A stretch of 64,000 bases of DNA from Blastobasis lacticolella (GCA_905147135.1 LR990050.1:7452501-7516500), one strand, 5' to 3'; counted from the first letter of the stretch, positions 10,690 through 24,335 are shown. Notes: generated by a model from the sequence alone, not told the origin. A program made the numbers and translations.

Positions 10690-13600
10690 TCCGTCTACTC
10701 AAGAAACAAGCATTCATATAACTGTGATATTAAAATGAATCTAAGAAAAAGTTGCCGACATTTTTCCTTTGATCAGTGTTGCCGACAGATATTTGACGTG
10801 CCAGTGACAAGTTGCTACTTCTAAGAAATGCTTCTTCTAAATCCAAGTTTTACGTTCGTCTAAGTTCAAGCAGTTGGGAACAAATATTAGATATCTACAG
10901 ACTGATATAAAATTATGGACCAGTCTGATGTGAGGGGCTGCTCAGTAGTGGACTGCGTCAAATGTTGATTTTTTTTATCCTATCGAATTGATCAATCAAT
11001 CAACAAATACAAGGTGTATTTATCGCGGCAGAGGCACACGCATGGCCCATCGACCGCTACGTGGTTATGCATTGTCATCGCTGTTAAATACCTCGTACCC
11101 CTAACTTAAAACGGGGACCGGCAATACTCTGAGGGGGAGGAGTGATACGCGATTAAAACGGGGGGGGGGGCTACGCACACACGATTGATCAATAACCCGA
11201 TAAACGTTCCACATTATAAGCAATCACGTACGTAGGCACATTGACAAGGTGAAACCACGGTGAGACGAAAACCTCATTAAACCCACCCGAACATTTGCGA
11301 GCGACAAGAGATCCCAGGGTGTTTAAACTGAAGTGTTCGTTTTAAACGAACTTGCGCCTCAAAGCTGTTAGGGCCACTCATAAATCTCATTCACGCTTTT
11401 ACTCGTAAATACGGTCTATGGTGGTCTATTTTTAGCCTCAAATGTTTATACGACAGCGACCCCTCATAAAATAAAACTCAATCACAGCGTTTGATTTGAT
11501 CCAATAAAGTTTTATTTGTTTAGGTTTTTACAGTTATAGGTCTATGGTCGAAATGTGACTCTCTCCCGCCTCTCGTTTCCTGACTGCGCGTGAGTCATCT
11601 ATCTCCATTTTTTCTTGCTATTTCTATTTATTAGTCATCTGTCTAACTTGGCTCTAGTTCGGAGAAAAAATTAACTAGTCATCGCGGTATAGTTATAATG
11701 TTGGTCTTCTTGTAGAGAATGTCAAACCTACGTTATTCCTGCATCCTACCTTGTGCGCAAACTTATTAAAAGCAGGACCGGCAGAAATGTTTGGACACCA
11801 GCCTATATGACCAATAACGTTGAGCGATATGCGTTGGAAAGGACTTTTCATTTTCTATAACTTCTACTACGGCGAATAGCTGTGGGAAAAAAGGTATGGT
11901 CAATTAAAGTGAACATCATCTTGTACTCCCGACATTTTTTTTCTAAAATATATTCAATGAGCAGACACGGCTTTTTTACAGTTTCGTAATAGTATAGATA
12001 GATAGATAGATAGCTACATACATGAATAGTACCTACCTAAGTAAGTTAAGTACCTACACGTTAAAAGATTCCGAAAATGGATGTTTGTCATTCTACACAC
12101 CTAAACTTAACTACATAATTGTAGTGGATTATTTACCTCTACTACAAAGGTACCTAAATACAATATAGGCTACCTACCTTTTAGGAACCTTAATTAGGTA
12201 TTAGGTAGATATGTACTACAGATTGTCAGTCCATCTACAAAGCACTCGGAAATAGATTCAGTAGCGCAGCACTCTTATGTAAATTCGTGCACCAGACAGC
12301 TCGGCACTACTGTCAAAACAATGAGCGTGCACACCGCAGCCTCGAAATATCAATAATGTTTCGGACAACTTCACGAATAGACGTCCATACCAGTCCTGAA
12401 GTATATATGTACCTACCGACATCCTTACTTACTTACTGCGCCGGCTCAGCGACCAAAGTGGATCTCATACCGACATGCACATAAGTGATAATAAAAAAAA
12501 ATCAGCCATATTTTGATGAACTCCTTAACTAATAAACAGAATCTCTCACCGCTTTGTAAAACCTTGTTTACATTTATTATTTGTGAGAAGACTCCACATA
12601 AAAATTTTGTAGTAACGAAGTAATTCAATGTGTCAACGTGGGTAATGATTCAGTTTCCGTGACCTTCCACCATTCGTTTTGAGGGCTGACTGAAAATTAA
12701 GCCTCCAGATCCAATAGTCCACTACCACGCTATCCATTAAGTTTATCAACACTTGCTTGTTTGTACCTACTGTATGCTTAGAACAAAATGAAGAAGTACC
12801 TAGAATATTTATTACAGTGGCAATCAAGCAGGTGTAAAGTAATTCGCATATGAATGCAACATATTCCTTCCCAGGAAATAAGAAGCCCGCAGAGAACCCG
12901 TTAGCTCCGCACAACATGCGGCCATGTGACCCGGGGTACTAGGCGAGAGAAAGCCCTTGCGGTAACCCGTCCGACGGGGTCCGACGCCATGCCACTGACA
13001 CAAATACGCCGCCCCGGTTGCTATCTTTATTGTAGATCGGATAATAACGCACAGTTATTAAGTGATCCTCTTTAAGTAATGGTGGAGGAAACTTGGAATT
13101 ATTTAGACGTCTAGGGGCTTGCCGATGATTCTTATCTACGGTTGTTACGTATCCCATAATAACAGTCCACTGCTGGACTAGAGCCTCCTACATATTGGTA
13201 GTGGATATTGCCATAATATCGACGCCGGGCAGCAGGGTTGGATATCGCTGTGTTGAAAATTATCCATAGAAAAGCTGCTTTTGCAGATCGCTGTTATTGA
13301 AGTAGGTAAGTATAATAGTCTGCATCTAACTCTCATCAGTTCGTGATTTGAAACTTCGAGTTAAGTATAACGTATAAATTTACAAGTTGTCGCACATAAG
13401 CCAAAATGTTCGCTACTTCGTATTCCAAACTAATTAAACGATTGAATACACGAAACCCTTACGTTGCCCATTCAAATTGGGAGCCATGATTGACGCCGGT
13501 CGAAATATGAAATTCATACGAAACTCAATTAAAACGGCCTTTGTTGGTTAACGCAGCACTGATTACTGGCAGTAATTAAATTATTTACACTCTGTTTTAC

Positions 13601-13850
13601 GTGGAGACAGACGAACAACAGATCAGCTCTATAAGAATATTGAACAGTTATAATGTGTGTTCCAATATACCTGTACTTACAGAAAAAATGTATTTTATGA
13701 TAGAAAGTGGCAAAATTGAGTGCCACTACAATAATAAGACCGTGAGGGGTGCGTTAGTTGTATTTTCTGAAGTATCTGAAGTAGTAGTAGTAGTATAAGT
13801 GCGTTTTCCCTGGTCAGTAGATACAACATGGAGTTCTTCAATGGTGAAAA
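10690..13850. other. gene-free stretch with small repeats
   Basis: No gene is recognised. Items seen are a run of 11 G at 11160-11170, a (GATA) microsatellite at about 11994-12015 and a repeat at 12930-13250 ending in the 'AACAGTCCACTGC' word of the family at 34937. Short open frames here lack family features or codon bias. Confidence 0.4.
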
Positions 13851-13857
13851 TGTTTTA

Positions 13858-13980
13858 TAGGGTCGGCAACGCGTGGGTGATGCCCCTGATATTTGCAAAC
13901 GTCCATAGGCTGCGGTGACTGCTTACCATCAGGCAGGCCGTAAGCTTGTTTGCCACCTTAGTGGTATAAAAAACATTTGC
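13858..13980 (+). pseudogene. LINE 3' end
   Basis: GGCAACGCGTGGGTGATGCC and GACTGCTTACCATCAGGCAG match the terminal segment of the tails at 10.2 and 38.7 kb. Only the last portion is present. Confidence 0.55.
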
Positions 13981-14204
13981 TACCTACTTTCCTTTAGTTT
14001 CCCTATTTTCGGCTAAGTTAGGTAGATAGGTAGCTCAAGTACTTATTACGTCACAATTAGTAACTATCGTTGACGCGCTCCTTATTTTATTGAAACGTAG
14101 AATAGGTTGTTACCATGGACAACTATAAATTCTTTAGAGACTTTTCTTACTTTAAGCGTCGCTTGCAAATTCTTAAACACGTTTAAAAATTACGTTTAAC
14201 GTTT

Positions 14205-14285
14205 TTTTACAAAGTTTTTTGTTTAAGTATCAGCTTAAATGCGTAAAGAATTTGGTGCAAGCTGGCTTAAAACAACTTATTAAAA
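14205..14285. repeat. dispersed repeat, copy B
   Basis: Second copy of the repeat at 8195-8290 (shared GTTTAAGTATCAGCTTAAAT). It is followed by about 900 bases without any recognisable feature. Confidence 0.6.
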
Positions 14286-15195
14286 GCCAGCAATGGAAAA
14301 TAGTCAATAACTCAAGGCAACTCGGAAGGGCTCATGTTAGAAGCCATTCTCATCCTCGTCATCATGACAGTTAATATAATGCCACTCACTCGCAACTTTT
14401 CTTATAATACCTAGCTAATGGCGAGTAATAGCGTGAGTATCGTAGGACGTAAGGGCTAACCAGGAGAATATTAACTACGCGCGTGCAAAACAACGGAAAC
14501 CTGTTTCGATTTCGATCTGAGCTTTTGCCTTTGTATTGTAGGTTTTACAACGCCGGCTTGAATGAAAAACACGATTTCGTATTCGCAATGCGCGTGTCTG
14601 GGGTTCACGCAACTTTTTAATTGGATCAATTGATGGATGTACGCAAAATGAACAAAAGCTCGAGTTGTTTAAAAAACATATCATTGGGTAAATAACATCT
14701 AATTTTACCAACTATATCTACATATATCTAGCTAACTAAACTGTATCATAAAATTTGTGGGTTCTATGAGGACACTGTATGACGCCCATTCACACTTCTT
14801 ATCTTTTGGATGTTATTTTTAACAATCCCCAAGAAATATCGATTACCTTATTAGATTTGGTTCCTACAGTGTTCTACATACTGATCGACCGTTATGCGTT
14901 TCAAGCAAGTCCGCTAGTTGTAGAGTTGCGGAAAGTGACATAAAAACCCACGTCCGTCCAAAGATATAAATCTTTGCATACCTACGTCCGTTTCTCTACA
15001 TATATTATGATCTTTTGAATTTCGTGTCGACTTTCGAATCAAGGTACCTATTAAAAAGACTTAAAAATTTACATTTTTAAAAGGTTTACCTACTTTGTTT
15101 TCGAGGCCCGAGTGAGCAGTCACGTCCTGAGGCTGGTCTACATCTTCGTCCAACACATACCATATCATAGCTGTTACAGATACAACTGTAGGTAC

Positions 15196-15423
15196 TCACC
15201 ATTGCCCCAACTCCTTGTTCTCCTCGAGTCCTGACGGTGTAGCCAACGTGTCGGCGTCGCCCTCCGTCCTCCCGCCCGGGTGCTCCGGGATCACCCTCTC
15301 AATTGTCGTCACCTCCTCGATGTCAGAGTCGATTCCCTGAGCAAAATCCATGTAGAACGACTCCCGAGAGTCGCTCGAGCCGCGCCGCAGCTTCAGCGAC
15401 AAGTCGGGAGAGCTGTCGTCCAT
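15196..15423 (-). CDS. probable first coding exon of an unrecognised gene
   Basis: A 75-codon frame starts with ATG at 15423 and runs to a good donor, CAATG|GTGAGTACC, at about 15200; frame and donor suggest the exon ends at about 15199-15201. The peptide begins MDDSSPDLSLKLRRGSSDSR and contains FAQGIDSDIEEV: acidic and Ser-rich, with no membrane segment, typical of a disordered cytosolic N-terminus. Codon use is GC-rich at third positions, unlike its AT-rich surroundings. No second exon is recognised to the left, so the rest may lie beyond the window start, with the alkaline phosphatase gene inside its intron. I do not recognise the family. Confidence 0.5.
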   Translation of the reverse strand: MDDSSPDLSLKLRRGSSDSRESFYMDFAQGIDSDIEEVTTIERVIPEHPGGRTEGDADTLATPSGLEENKELGQW

Positions 15424-16389
15424 TTTGCGGGTAGTTTCCTTCTTACACTATTTCACAAGACATTCTCGCATCTCAATTTCGGTTTCAAATCACACAGCGT
15501 ACGTATTAACCCATTTTTCCAGCGGAAAGATTCCTATTCAAAAATGTATCCGAGTAAGAACACTATGACGATCTGTTCATGGTCATTACTGCTCAATAGG
15601 GCTGAAAAGCTTAGAATTGAATGAACACGTTAAGTAACTGCTCAATGGGCCGTGAGTTCAAAGCCACCAAAACAGATGTCCCCGTTTTTATGAGGCAACA
15701 AAAACAACGCCTGCCCCGAAACAATGGTAATTTATCTTCCCGCGCTACAAAAAGAGCGCTTCGACGTGAAACCGAACAATGACCCGCGAACCGTTCGAAG
15801 ACCAACATTCCCTAAAATCGACACCGCTTCCTGCCCGGCTACGATACACACGCGTACACGCCGAGAATATAAATATGTTTAACTTTACGAGCAGCCCGCA
15901 AACTTTGAAGTTAATCGGTCTTCCTTTCGTACCATTTACAGATTATTACACAACCGTAAACAATAAATCAGATTAAACATTCAGTTGAATCGTGTCAATG
16001 TAATGAATAATAAGTAATCAGCTCCTAAACTTTAGGCCGTCTTTACAAATTATGGCGCGGCATCTTTATTGGTTCTTCGAGTGGATCAAACTATAAAGCT
16101 CATTACACAACATGTTGAATGAATGAAAAGAAAATCACTACAGCGCCAATCTTGGATACTAGATGCAAAAATAATGTAAACAAAAACAACGCCGCGGCTA
16201 CGTTCGCGATCGCCGGCGTATTACGGTACGGGATGTCGGAAGGGAAACCGGTTGCCGGTCTATACTCTGTTCGACTTAACGACCCTGATCCTAAATCCTT
16301 TAGCTAGCCGTATATAGCACATGCAATGCACACAACAATGACCAGGAGCAGATTCAGGCGCGGGCGTCAATCTCGGTTTCTATGGCACG

Positions 16390-16550
16390 CATCGCGGTCG
16401 CGGACTCACTCTCACGGTAGCACGTGGTGGGCTGCCGGCGGCGCCCTCTCGCGGCGGCGGTCGGCGCGCGAGTGCCGCGCGGCGGCCGCGGGGCGCCCCT
16501 CCCCCCGGGATCAATCCCGCTTCCCGGGCTAGGGAATCGGGAACCCGGAA
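16390..16550. promoter_or_regulatory. isolated GC/CpG-rich island
   Basis: About 150 bases are strongly GC-rich (GGCGGCGGTCGGCGCGCGAG, then CGGCCGCGGGGCGCCCC) in AT-rich DNA, about 1 kb upstream of the exon at 15423 on the minus strand. It may be a 5' UTR or promoter of that gene. The open frames across it are composition artefacts. Confidence 0.35.
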
Positions 16551-16559
16551 CGGTGCCGT

Positions 16560-17540
16560 GCCATTGACATTGTAGTAGGTACACCCCGAAACAGGAACCC
16601 CCAATTTGTATATTGGTGATGTTGATTTGCATTGCTTTCAAGCTGTTGATGAGGAATGTTTGTTTTGTTCCTTTGTATCTAGATGTATGTACATACGTAT
16701 ACGTAAGAGAACTCCCTATACAATATTTCAGTTTTGTGTCCAATGAGGGACTTGCAGCTTTGTAAGTTGAGATAGCCAAAGGTTAACAAATAAAAGACTT
16801 ATGTTTAGTAATATCCTATACATACCTTTATAATACATTTCCTATACAATATTCAAATAAAAGTATACTTACATTAGAATAATATACACTTTATATCACA
16901 ATACTTTTTATAGTCTTCCTTGAATAAAATAAAATAGATACCTAGCACAATAGGTCATGAATGTAACATATAACTAATAACTACAAACACTTTAAACAAG
17001 TAAAATTTAAAACAAATATAATGTTGTCAAATATTTACATCGCAGGTATATTTAGAATTTATTTTTTTAGTTTTTAGGTATTCTGTTAAACTTTCTATAG
17101 ATAGGTATTAAGGTTACTTAGTTTTTAACTATGATTACGATTAAACATTTTAAAATATTTTTAATGTGAAAAGAATTTTAATTGAAAATAATATCTAAAA
17201 ATAAGTGCAATCTAATATAGGAAAAAGAAACAACATCACGGATCTAAAACAATAGGTTAGTACTTTAATTATAATTTTTACCTTTTTGGTGGATCCGTTT
17301 TGTCATTTTACTGCTAGGAATACAAGAAAATGCTCAAAAATATTAATAACACTGCATGTAACCAATAAAATTAAATTTATTAGAAATCAATACTCAGTAT
17401 TATTTTTGAACTACTTAATATATTCAGTATATTGCTAATTGTCATCATGCCATCAACAAGAATAAAATTTAGCCTGTTTTATTTCTTTTATGAGCCTCTT
17501 TTAAGATCACACATGGTTTGGATTATAATAATCATCTTTG
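16560..17540. other. AT-rich gene-free stretch
   Basis: Nothing recognisable; no open frame with family features on either strand. Confidence 0.4.
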
Positions 17541-17544
17541 TGTC

Positions 17545-18025
17545 AATACCCCGGTCGTGCTGTGCGAGAGGGACCGGGGTCGACCTTGGCCATTATCCAG
17601 GATTTGGCAAATCAGGTTTTCAAAGAAGAGCAACTGCCATATGACGTCCGTGGCCCTGTTGACAAGGGAACCTGACCAGAGGGCCTATCGGCTATCTCAG
17701 TGGACAACTGAATTTGACATAAAAAAATCTCACACTACTCTAATTTGGTAGACGCTATTGCCAGTTTTCAACGTAGATGACGTGGTGTAGAATTATCTAG
17801 TGTCAAATACAGTTGTCAACTGAGTTAGCCAATAGCCCCGCAGATTGGACGATGGTTACACATTCAGTCCCCTGTATGTGCAGGTTTCCTTACGATGTTT
17901 TCGCCCACCGTAAGAGCATCGGTTAATGTAACAACTCAGGAAAAGTTATTCAAACATGGAGGCACTGGGGATCGAACTGGGTATACCTCGATCGTGATCG
18001 GACCCTTTAGACCACCGACGCTCGA
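17545..18025 (-). mobile_element. SINE with tRNA-like head, reverse orientation
   Basis: GCAGGTTTCCTTACGATGTT and GTAAGAGCATCGGTTA are shared with copies at 50690-51100 and 55453-55790. The head (reverse of GATCGAACTGGGTATACCTC, RNA polymerase III B-box-like) is at about 17970-18020. The middle (17640-17830) is not shared and may be a later insertion or deletion scar. Confidence 0.6.
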
Positions 18026-18051
18026 TATAAACGCTATTTATTAGAATTAGA

Positions 18052-18110
18052 TGAATGAATGAATGAATGAATAACGCTTTATTGCACAATCAAAAGTATA
18101 CAATGGGTAA
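18052..18110 (-). repeat. LINE 3' terminus with (ATTC)n tail
   Basis: GAATGAATGAATGAATGAAT followed by AACGCTTTATTGCACAATC is the reverse complement of a LINE end with a short tandem tail, oriented leftward. Only the extreme 3' end is present. Confidence 0.55.
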
Positions 18111-18954
18111 CTTAAATAGATGATTATAGAAATCAAACAGCCTATCCAAAAACGTTTCAACATACTATTTACTAGGTAGGTATTATAATTTTAATTCTAC
18201 AGAATAGTAAGAATCACATTGCACCAATTAAAATGAAACTTCACTGCCTGATTATTTTGTTCAAATACATGGCGTTGTTTACGTTTTCAATGTAAATTGT
18301 TGCTATGATTATGTACTTACATTAAAGTGAAACAACGGATCTGTGTAAGGTCAGACGCCGTTCTGAGCTTCGCGACTGATAAAATACTATTAAACAAGCC
18401 TTTCTTGTACATGAATAAAATATTTATAGATGTGTTTTTCTCGTTTGCAACTGAATATTAAGATGAAATATTTGGTCAGAAAATTGACGGCTGTTTAAGT
18501 ACCTACCCATCGAATTACCAAAACGATGTATTTAAATTTTTAGGCGTTTTATTACAAACTCTGAAAAAACAAATGACTGTATATCATTTGATGTATGTAT
18601 ATCATTTGTTTTTAAAGTTTAAAAATTCATCAATATTACTGTAATATTATCGTTGACTCGTCCAAATATTTAGTATTGTCTATTGGTAATTCTATTCATG
18701 AAAATATTTTGAATGACAATGTATGATTATTACTACAAATAAATGAATATGGTTATTTGAGTTCAACATACTAAAAAATCTATTAATATTGAATTTTTGG
18801 GCTATCTAACCATTGAGTGACTTAAATAAAATCTAAGCGATTTTAAAAATTATTTAAAATATAATTATTTTATTGAGGACAAGCAAAAGTAGATATATGT
18901 CCTCCTACTGACGACCAGCTAAGAATGTTTAGTAATTATCTTCAACTATACAAA

Positions 18955-19062
18955 TTGCTCCAACCCGCCTGCCAAGCGTGGAGATTATGGCAATAACCTC
19001 CCCTTATGTGGGAGAGGCCCTAAGTCCTGCAGTGGACTGTTACGGGCTGTGATGATGATACA
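18955..19062 (-). repeat. dispersed repeat with CAGTCCACTGCAGGACTTAG word
   Basis: The reverse complement reads ACAGTCCACTGCAGGACTTA, GGGCCTCTCC, then GGAGGTTATTGCCATAATCT. It belongs to the family at 34937-35212, 40665-40905, 45560-45690, 51210-51560 and 52315-52590, which is common in Lepidoptera. Confidence 0.65.
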
Positions 19063-19611
19063 AATTGTTTGTCTACTTAGTGTGTTTTAATAAAAGCCTT
19101 AGATCCTAATAGTCACAACAAATTGCCCATTAATAGCAATCTTGTCCATCCATTGTTGGCATGGAAACCACATACATATGCTTCCTTTTAAAATCCTTTC
19201 TCATTCAATGCTAAAAAATATTCAATTTAAATTAATAATTCGAATCTGCTGTCAAAGCCATGATCTTTTAGCCTATTCACTCAAAAAATATTTTTTATGC
19301 GGCAAAAACTCATAAACAAATTCTTTTAGAAACTATTGATAAACTGATATTTTCTATAATATCCAGAGAGTTGTCGCTTGTAAATTTAAAGCCAGTCTTC
19401 GTTCCAATTGTATTTCATGATTACAATATGATCATATCAGTTAACGTTCCTTAGAAATCTGTCTCGGAGAAAATATAAGCGAGGATGGTATTATATGTGA
19501 AAAATTATATCTATCTCTGTTAGAAATACGCTGTCACAGTTAGACTTGCTTACGATGCATAACAGGTCATGAGATATTGGTAATTTGGTTTGACAGTTGC
19601 CATTAGGCAAA

Positions 19612-22600
19612 TTAACCAACACAGCTCTTCCAAGCAAGGCCACCACAAGCCATAGCCCCTACTAAGTATACGGCCAGTGCAACCACAGCCACCATAATCA
19701 CATACATCTTGATATTCTTCCAGAATAAATTACGCTGGAGGGTCCTTGCAGAGGCTCGGTAGGATACGGACTGCAAAGAAAAAGATCATTCATTAATTAA
19801 ATGAAGCATAAATATATTTTATTATTATACATTATTATAAGGTAAAATGTTGTTATAAAAAATAAAGATTAAAAGGGTAATTCCACTTAAAAGTCTACCA
19901 TAGATGAAAAAATAAAAATATTGTTTTATGTTGTAAAAATAGTATAGTTTGATGGTAACACATTGATATTTGAAGTTGTCACACTGGCTACAAAATTTAA
20001 AATTTAGATTAATAGCGTCGTGGGTATCAGGTAGTAGTAGGTTTGATTACATTTCATTGCACTAATTCTAAATACATACTTACTGTGAGTAATGATTTGC
20101 TACATACAGCTACGTTAAGTAACGACTTACCAATAAATTGTTTAAAATTATTTAAACATAAGGTTAATAAGAGATATGTTAATAAGACTGTGATGAGGAA
20201 TTGTAGTATTTGTCAAGGAATAAACAGAATGTTCTCTCTAACTTTTTTAAAACATATTCTACATTATGAAAAAAAGTAATTTTCCTATTTGACTGAATTA
20301 CTGACATGATGCCTGCTGAATATTTATTAATTTATGTTTGAAGGCATAAAACATTGTAGTGTCTGTGACACACACTGTAGAGTCAGTCACGAAATACGTA
20401 GACTAAGTCACACCCTATATCAGCATTGTCTTCGTTCACACAACGGCAACACAACTTCCATAAGTGTCTGTCACATATACATTTAGTTAAATAAACCATA
20501 ATAACCTTTTTTATGTGCATATTTATTACTACGGAGGTAGTAAAGGATGAACTATACCAGGGATTCCCAAAGTGGTCGATATCGACCCCTTGGGGTCGAA
20601 ATATCTTAAGATTTTTTAAGTACTTAATTTGTAATAATCATTATAAATTAAACTTGATATTTACTGAATTGATGAGAAAATGAAGTCAACTTTACTCACT
20701 TAACCAAGTGCAAAGTTTTCCAATTGGTACCTTAGTACCTAGGTATTTTGTATCAATAGGAAAAAACTAAAGATAGGCCCCTTATTTATAATAGTATGCT
20801 AACTTAAAGCATTGCTAATTCCCACTCTGTCTTCTTCTATTGACCTAAGTCAGAATGAAAAATAACATTCTGTAGCAGCTGTTTTAAGTTAGCGGACCAT
20901 TATGAATAAGGGGGTTGATCTTAAAAGAAGGTAATTTGGCCATGGGGGTCTGAGGTAACAGTTCATTTTGGAAAAGGGGTCCACTTGTCCAAAATAGTTT
21001 GGGGATCCCTGCACTATACAAACATACTAAAATTGATACTATAAAAACAGTGGTATTTGTAAAACAATGCAAAACAGAATGAAAGTTAGTCACATATGGA
21101 ATTACCCAATGATTACATTCAATGATTCAAAAATTGATTGAATATTTGTTTTATATTAAGTAAATATGCGTATTATTAATGTATCAATTATAATGCTGAT
21201 GCCTTTGAGACGCGGAGGTGGGCGTCAATGACAGCAACACAGTGAAAGCTAATGCTGTTGTTACCATACACTACATTGTTTTTGTTGCAATAAAGTTTTA
21301 TTTATATATTAATATTTTATATGCCATCTAATCCATTGTTATTAGGTATTCAAACTTACTGTAGTTGCTAAATTATCAGCTTTATCAACCAGCAACTCCA
21401 ACTTCTCTCCCCGCATTGCCATGTTGTCTGTAAATCGAAAAAGAATATATTTTTAAATTCATATATATTTAGAAGAGAGTACAGCTGTCAGCTGTTAATA
21501 ATGCGCATCAGCTAGTTCTTCTTTGTACAGTACCATCACTATCGCACGCAATTAAGTAAATACGAAAATAAAACTTGTCAGTGTGGATTATTTATAGCTT
21601 TGTACTGTACATAGTTGCAGTTACTTTTATCAACGTTATAGTGACACCAACAAAAGTTAATCACACATCATTACTATTATGGTCACCTTGCATGAGACCC
21701 TGTGAGCTAATAGACATGACTTGCCCTTTTTATGAATAGCAAACAATATTTGATAATTTATAGCTAGAACCCACCAATTTGGTTAAATAAAAATTTTAAT
21801 ACAATTAAAAATAATATGAACAATATGTTGATTTAGTACCAATAAAGTTTCATAAAATATTGTAGTCATTCACTAAATTATTTATTTCAAAATTAGTTAG
21901 TTTTGAAATTCCATGTCATCATTAACATAATTAACAGTTTTTCTAGAGATTTGGAATTATATTATAATTCTCTTTTGTTTGTATGGTGTGTTTACCAACC
22001 ATTGTGTCGCTTTGGTCAATGACATACATAAAAGTAGTTGTATGAACGTACCACAGATAAGAACTACATTGAACCAATAAACACAATAATCTATTATCAT
22101 TATCACAAAAATAACAGTTTCCACTCACTAATGAGGTATTACGATTAGTGTTATTTGATAAATGAATAAATATAATGAGGAAGTGTAAATGTGGTACCCA
22201 TGTTATATAAAAAATAAAGTATACATGCACTAGCTATTTAAGTTGAGTCACCACAAGAAGAAATTGCAAGACAAAAGTTTAGCTTACCAATGTTTTTAAC
22301 CATGATGTTTTTCAGTTCATCAAGTTCGCCATGGACTCTGGATATAGTATCAAGATCCCGGGACTCGCTGTAATGTTTCATCTCTGTCGCGAGCACCCGA
22401 GCAAACTCCCCATTCATGGCATACGGGATCGCTGTTTGAGCAGTGTCACCAAATGTGGTGGTGAACCTCCTTTTTATCTCATTCAGGAAAAGGAATGCTC
22501 TCGATCGTTGGAATTTCTGCAATTTTGTAATTTGAACCATTTATGTAATGACTGTCACTTAAATACAATAATAATTAATTTTATATCACAAAAATATTTA

Positions 22601-22809
22601 CTTACGTCGTCAGTAATGCAAAAGTAGACCAATTTATTCTCTGCAATGTAATGGAACAGATAATTGCCATGAGAATAAGTGAGTCTATCATCGTGGGGCG
22701 GAATTTTCGAGAGGATTTGCTCCGTAACTTCCGTGAAGTTGCCGGCGCATGTAGCATATTTTGCTAACACAACCGTGCCACGAGCCACAACACTAAACAA
22801 AAGTGGCAT
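19612..22809 (-). CDS. Vamp7: VAMP7, longin-domain R-SNARE, 4 exons
   Basis: Coding exons on the minus strand are 22809-22606, 22516-22288, 21427-21360 and 19770-19612 (660 nt, 219 residues; mammalian VAMP7 is about 220). Junction phases are 0, 1, 0 with good GT/AG sites. Residues 1-110 form the longin domain (MPLLFSVVARGTVVLAKYA..., SRAFLFLNEIKRRF). The R-SNARE motif follows (GELDELKNIMVKNI, then RGEKLELLVDKADNL) with the zero-layer Arg in MAMRGEKLE. A single C-terminal membrane anchor (MYVIMVAVVALAVYLVGAMA) and a short lumenal tail AWKSCVG complete a tail-anchored SNARE. Family role: fusion of late endosomes, lysosomes and secretory vesicles, with the longin domain controlling SNARE availability. 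A diverged copy lies at 52846-54766. A hAT element sits in the last intron. Confidence 0.95.
20558..21011. mobile_element. non-autonomous hAT element in a VAMP7 intron
   Basis: Ends are CAGGGATTCCCAAA and its near inverted copy TTTGGGGATCCCTG. They are flanked by an 8-bp duplication, AACTATAC (20550-20557) and CACTATAC (21012-21019), differing at one base. Terminal CAGGG and 8-bp duplication are hAT hallmarks. The 454-bp interior has no transposase. Confidence 0.8.
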
Positions 22810-23209
22810 CTTGAAACTGCGTTGCTGATACACACGAAAACAAAGAAAAACAACCACTTTCGCGGAGAGCGAAACGATAACACGACGGTAAATACTTCCT
22901 TAAAACACTGATTGCACTATTCTTGTAAACTTCGAGTAAAATATTACTTTGTAATATGATCGAAATGAACTGATACCCAAAGAGAAGTGAATCACTACTG
23001 CTGATACCTATTCGAGGATTAGAATAACAGAAATACAGTAAAATTGCTAACAATCCATTAATCCAACCATCAAGTAAATAATGTCATACAAAAGTGTCAA
23101 AATTTTAGAAGGGTTGCCAACTTTTGTTTCTCCAACCAACCAAAAGCGATTTTTAAAACCAACAGAAATCCACTCTAGTAGGTACTTACTAAATTCAGAA
23201 CAATGAGAA

Positions 23210-24335
23210 TTCGACCGGGTGTGGCATGACAGCCTGATAACCAAGCTTCCTGCTTACGGACTATCTCCCAGCTATTGTACCTACATAGCCGATTTCCTGC
23301 GAGATGGATCGCTTCATGTGGTGGTCGAAGGTCAAGCATCCGACACAATGCCAATTGATGCCGGTGTGCCTCCGTCCTCTCTGCAACACTTTTCTTGCTC
23401 TACTGATGATAGAACTGTTGTAGAAAGGTACCTACCTATCGAACGCGCGATCTACTGGGACTCAGGTCCGAGCCAGCAGAGAGGCACTACTAAAGCTCAT
23501 CAATGAGACCCTGAAGGCTGTGGCTGATTGGGGTGAGGTTAACCTGGTCAAATTCAATCCTTCCAAGACCCAGGCATGTCTGTTCTCAGCGAAACGTAGC
23601 CCTTTCCAACACCGTCTTTCCGAGGTGAGTCGTTGCCTTTGGTCGACAAGTTGGAGCTGCTTGGTGCTACCCTATCATCAGACCTAAAATTTGGGCCATA
23701 TGTTGAGTCAAGAGCCCAATTGGCTTCTAAAAAACTTGGTGTCCTCGCCAAGGTGAGGAAGTACTTCACACCTGGACAGCTTCTCAGTTTATACCAAGCA
23801 CAAGTCCGATCGTGTATGGAGTACTGTAGTCACCTTTGGGATGGGTCCGGCAAGTATTAGCTGGAAGCTCTTGACTCTATCAACAGACGTGCCAAAAGAC
23901 TGATTGGTGATGTTTCGCTTGTCGAGTCTAGCCTTCTAGGTTTGAGACACCGTCGTAGAGTAGCCGGCTTGTCGGTCTTATATCGTATTCACTTCTGTGA
24001 GTGCTCCCAGAAGCTCCACAACTTTGTTCCATCGTGCCCTTTTTATTGCCCTTTGCCCTCGAACAACGAGGGGGAGAAAATATCGTCATCCATTTATGGT
24101 AGACGTCCCACCATCTCGTACTAAGCGTTTTACATCCACTTTTCTTATGCGCACTGCAAAGGACTGGAACTCTCTGCCTGAGTCATTATTTCCTGATAAG
24201 TATAACCTTGGGATCTTCAAATCAAGAGTGAATAGGTATCTTCTAGGCACGCATGCTATATCTTCGACCTCATCGTCGCTTTCCATCAGATGAGTTGAGG
24301 TCAATTGCAAGCCTATTGACAATAAAAAAATAAAT
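23210..24335 (+). pseudogene. Jockey/R1-type LINE, 5'-truncated and frame-shifted
   Basis: Reverse-transcriptase C-terminal half read in at least three frames: VWHDSLITKLPAYGL, DAGVP (just before the lost YADD box), VKFNPSKTQACLFSAK, LGATLSSDLKFGPYVES, SCMEYCSHLWDGSGKY, INRRAKRLIGD, and the tail TAKDWNSLPESLFPDKYN. It stops at about 24291 with a short A-rich end (GACAATAAAAAAATAAA). Frameshifts and a stop after GSGKY show that it is dead. It lies between VAMP7 and PYROXD1. Confidence 0.85.

Noticed and set aside
22331..22627. Plus-strand 98-codon frame
   Set aside because: Antisense shadow of VAMP7 exon 2.
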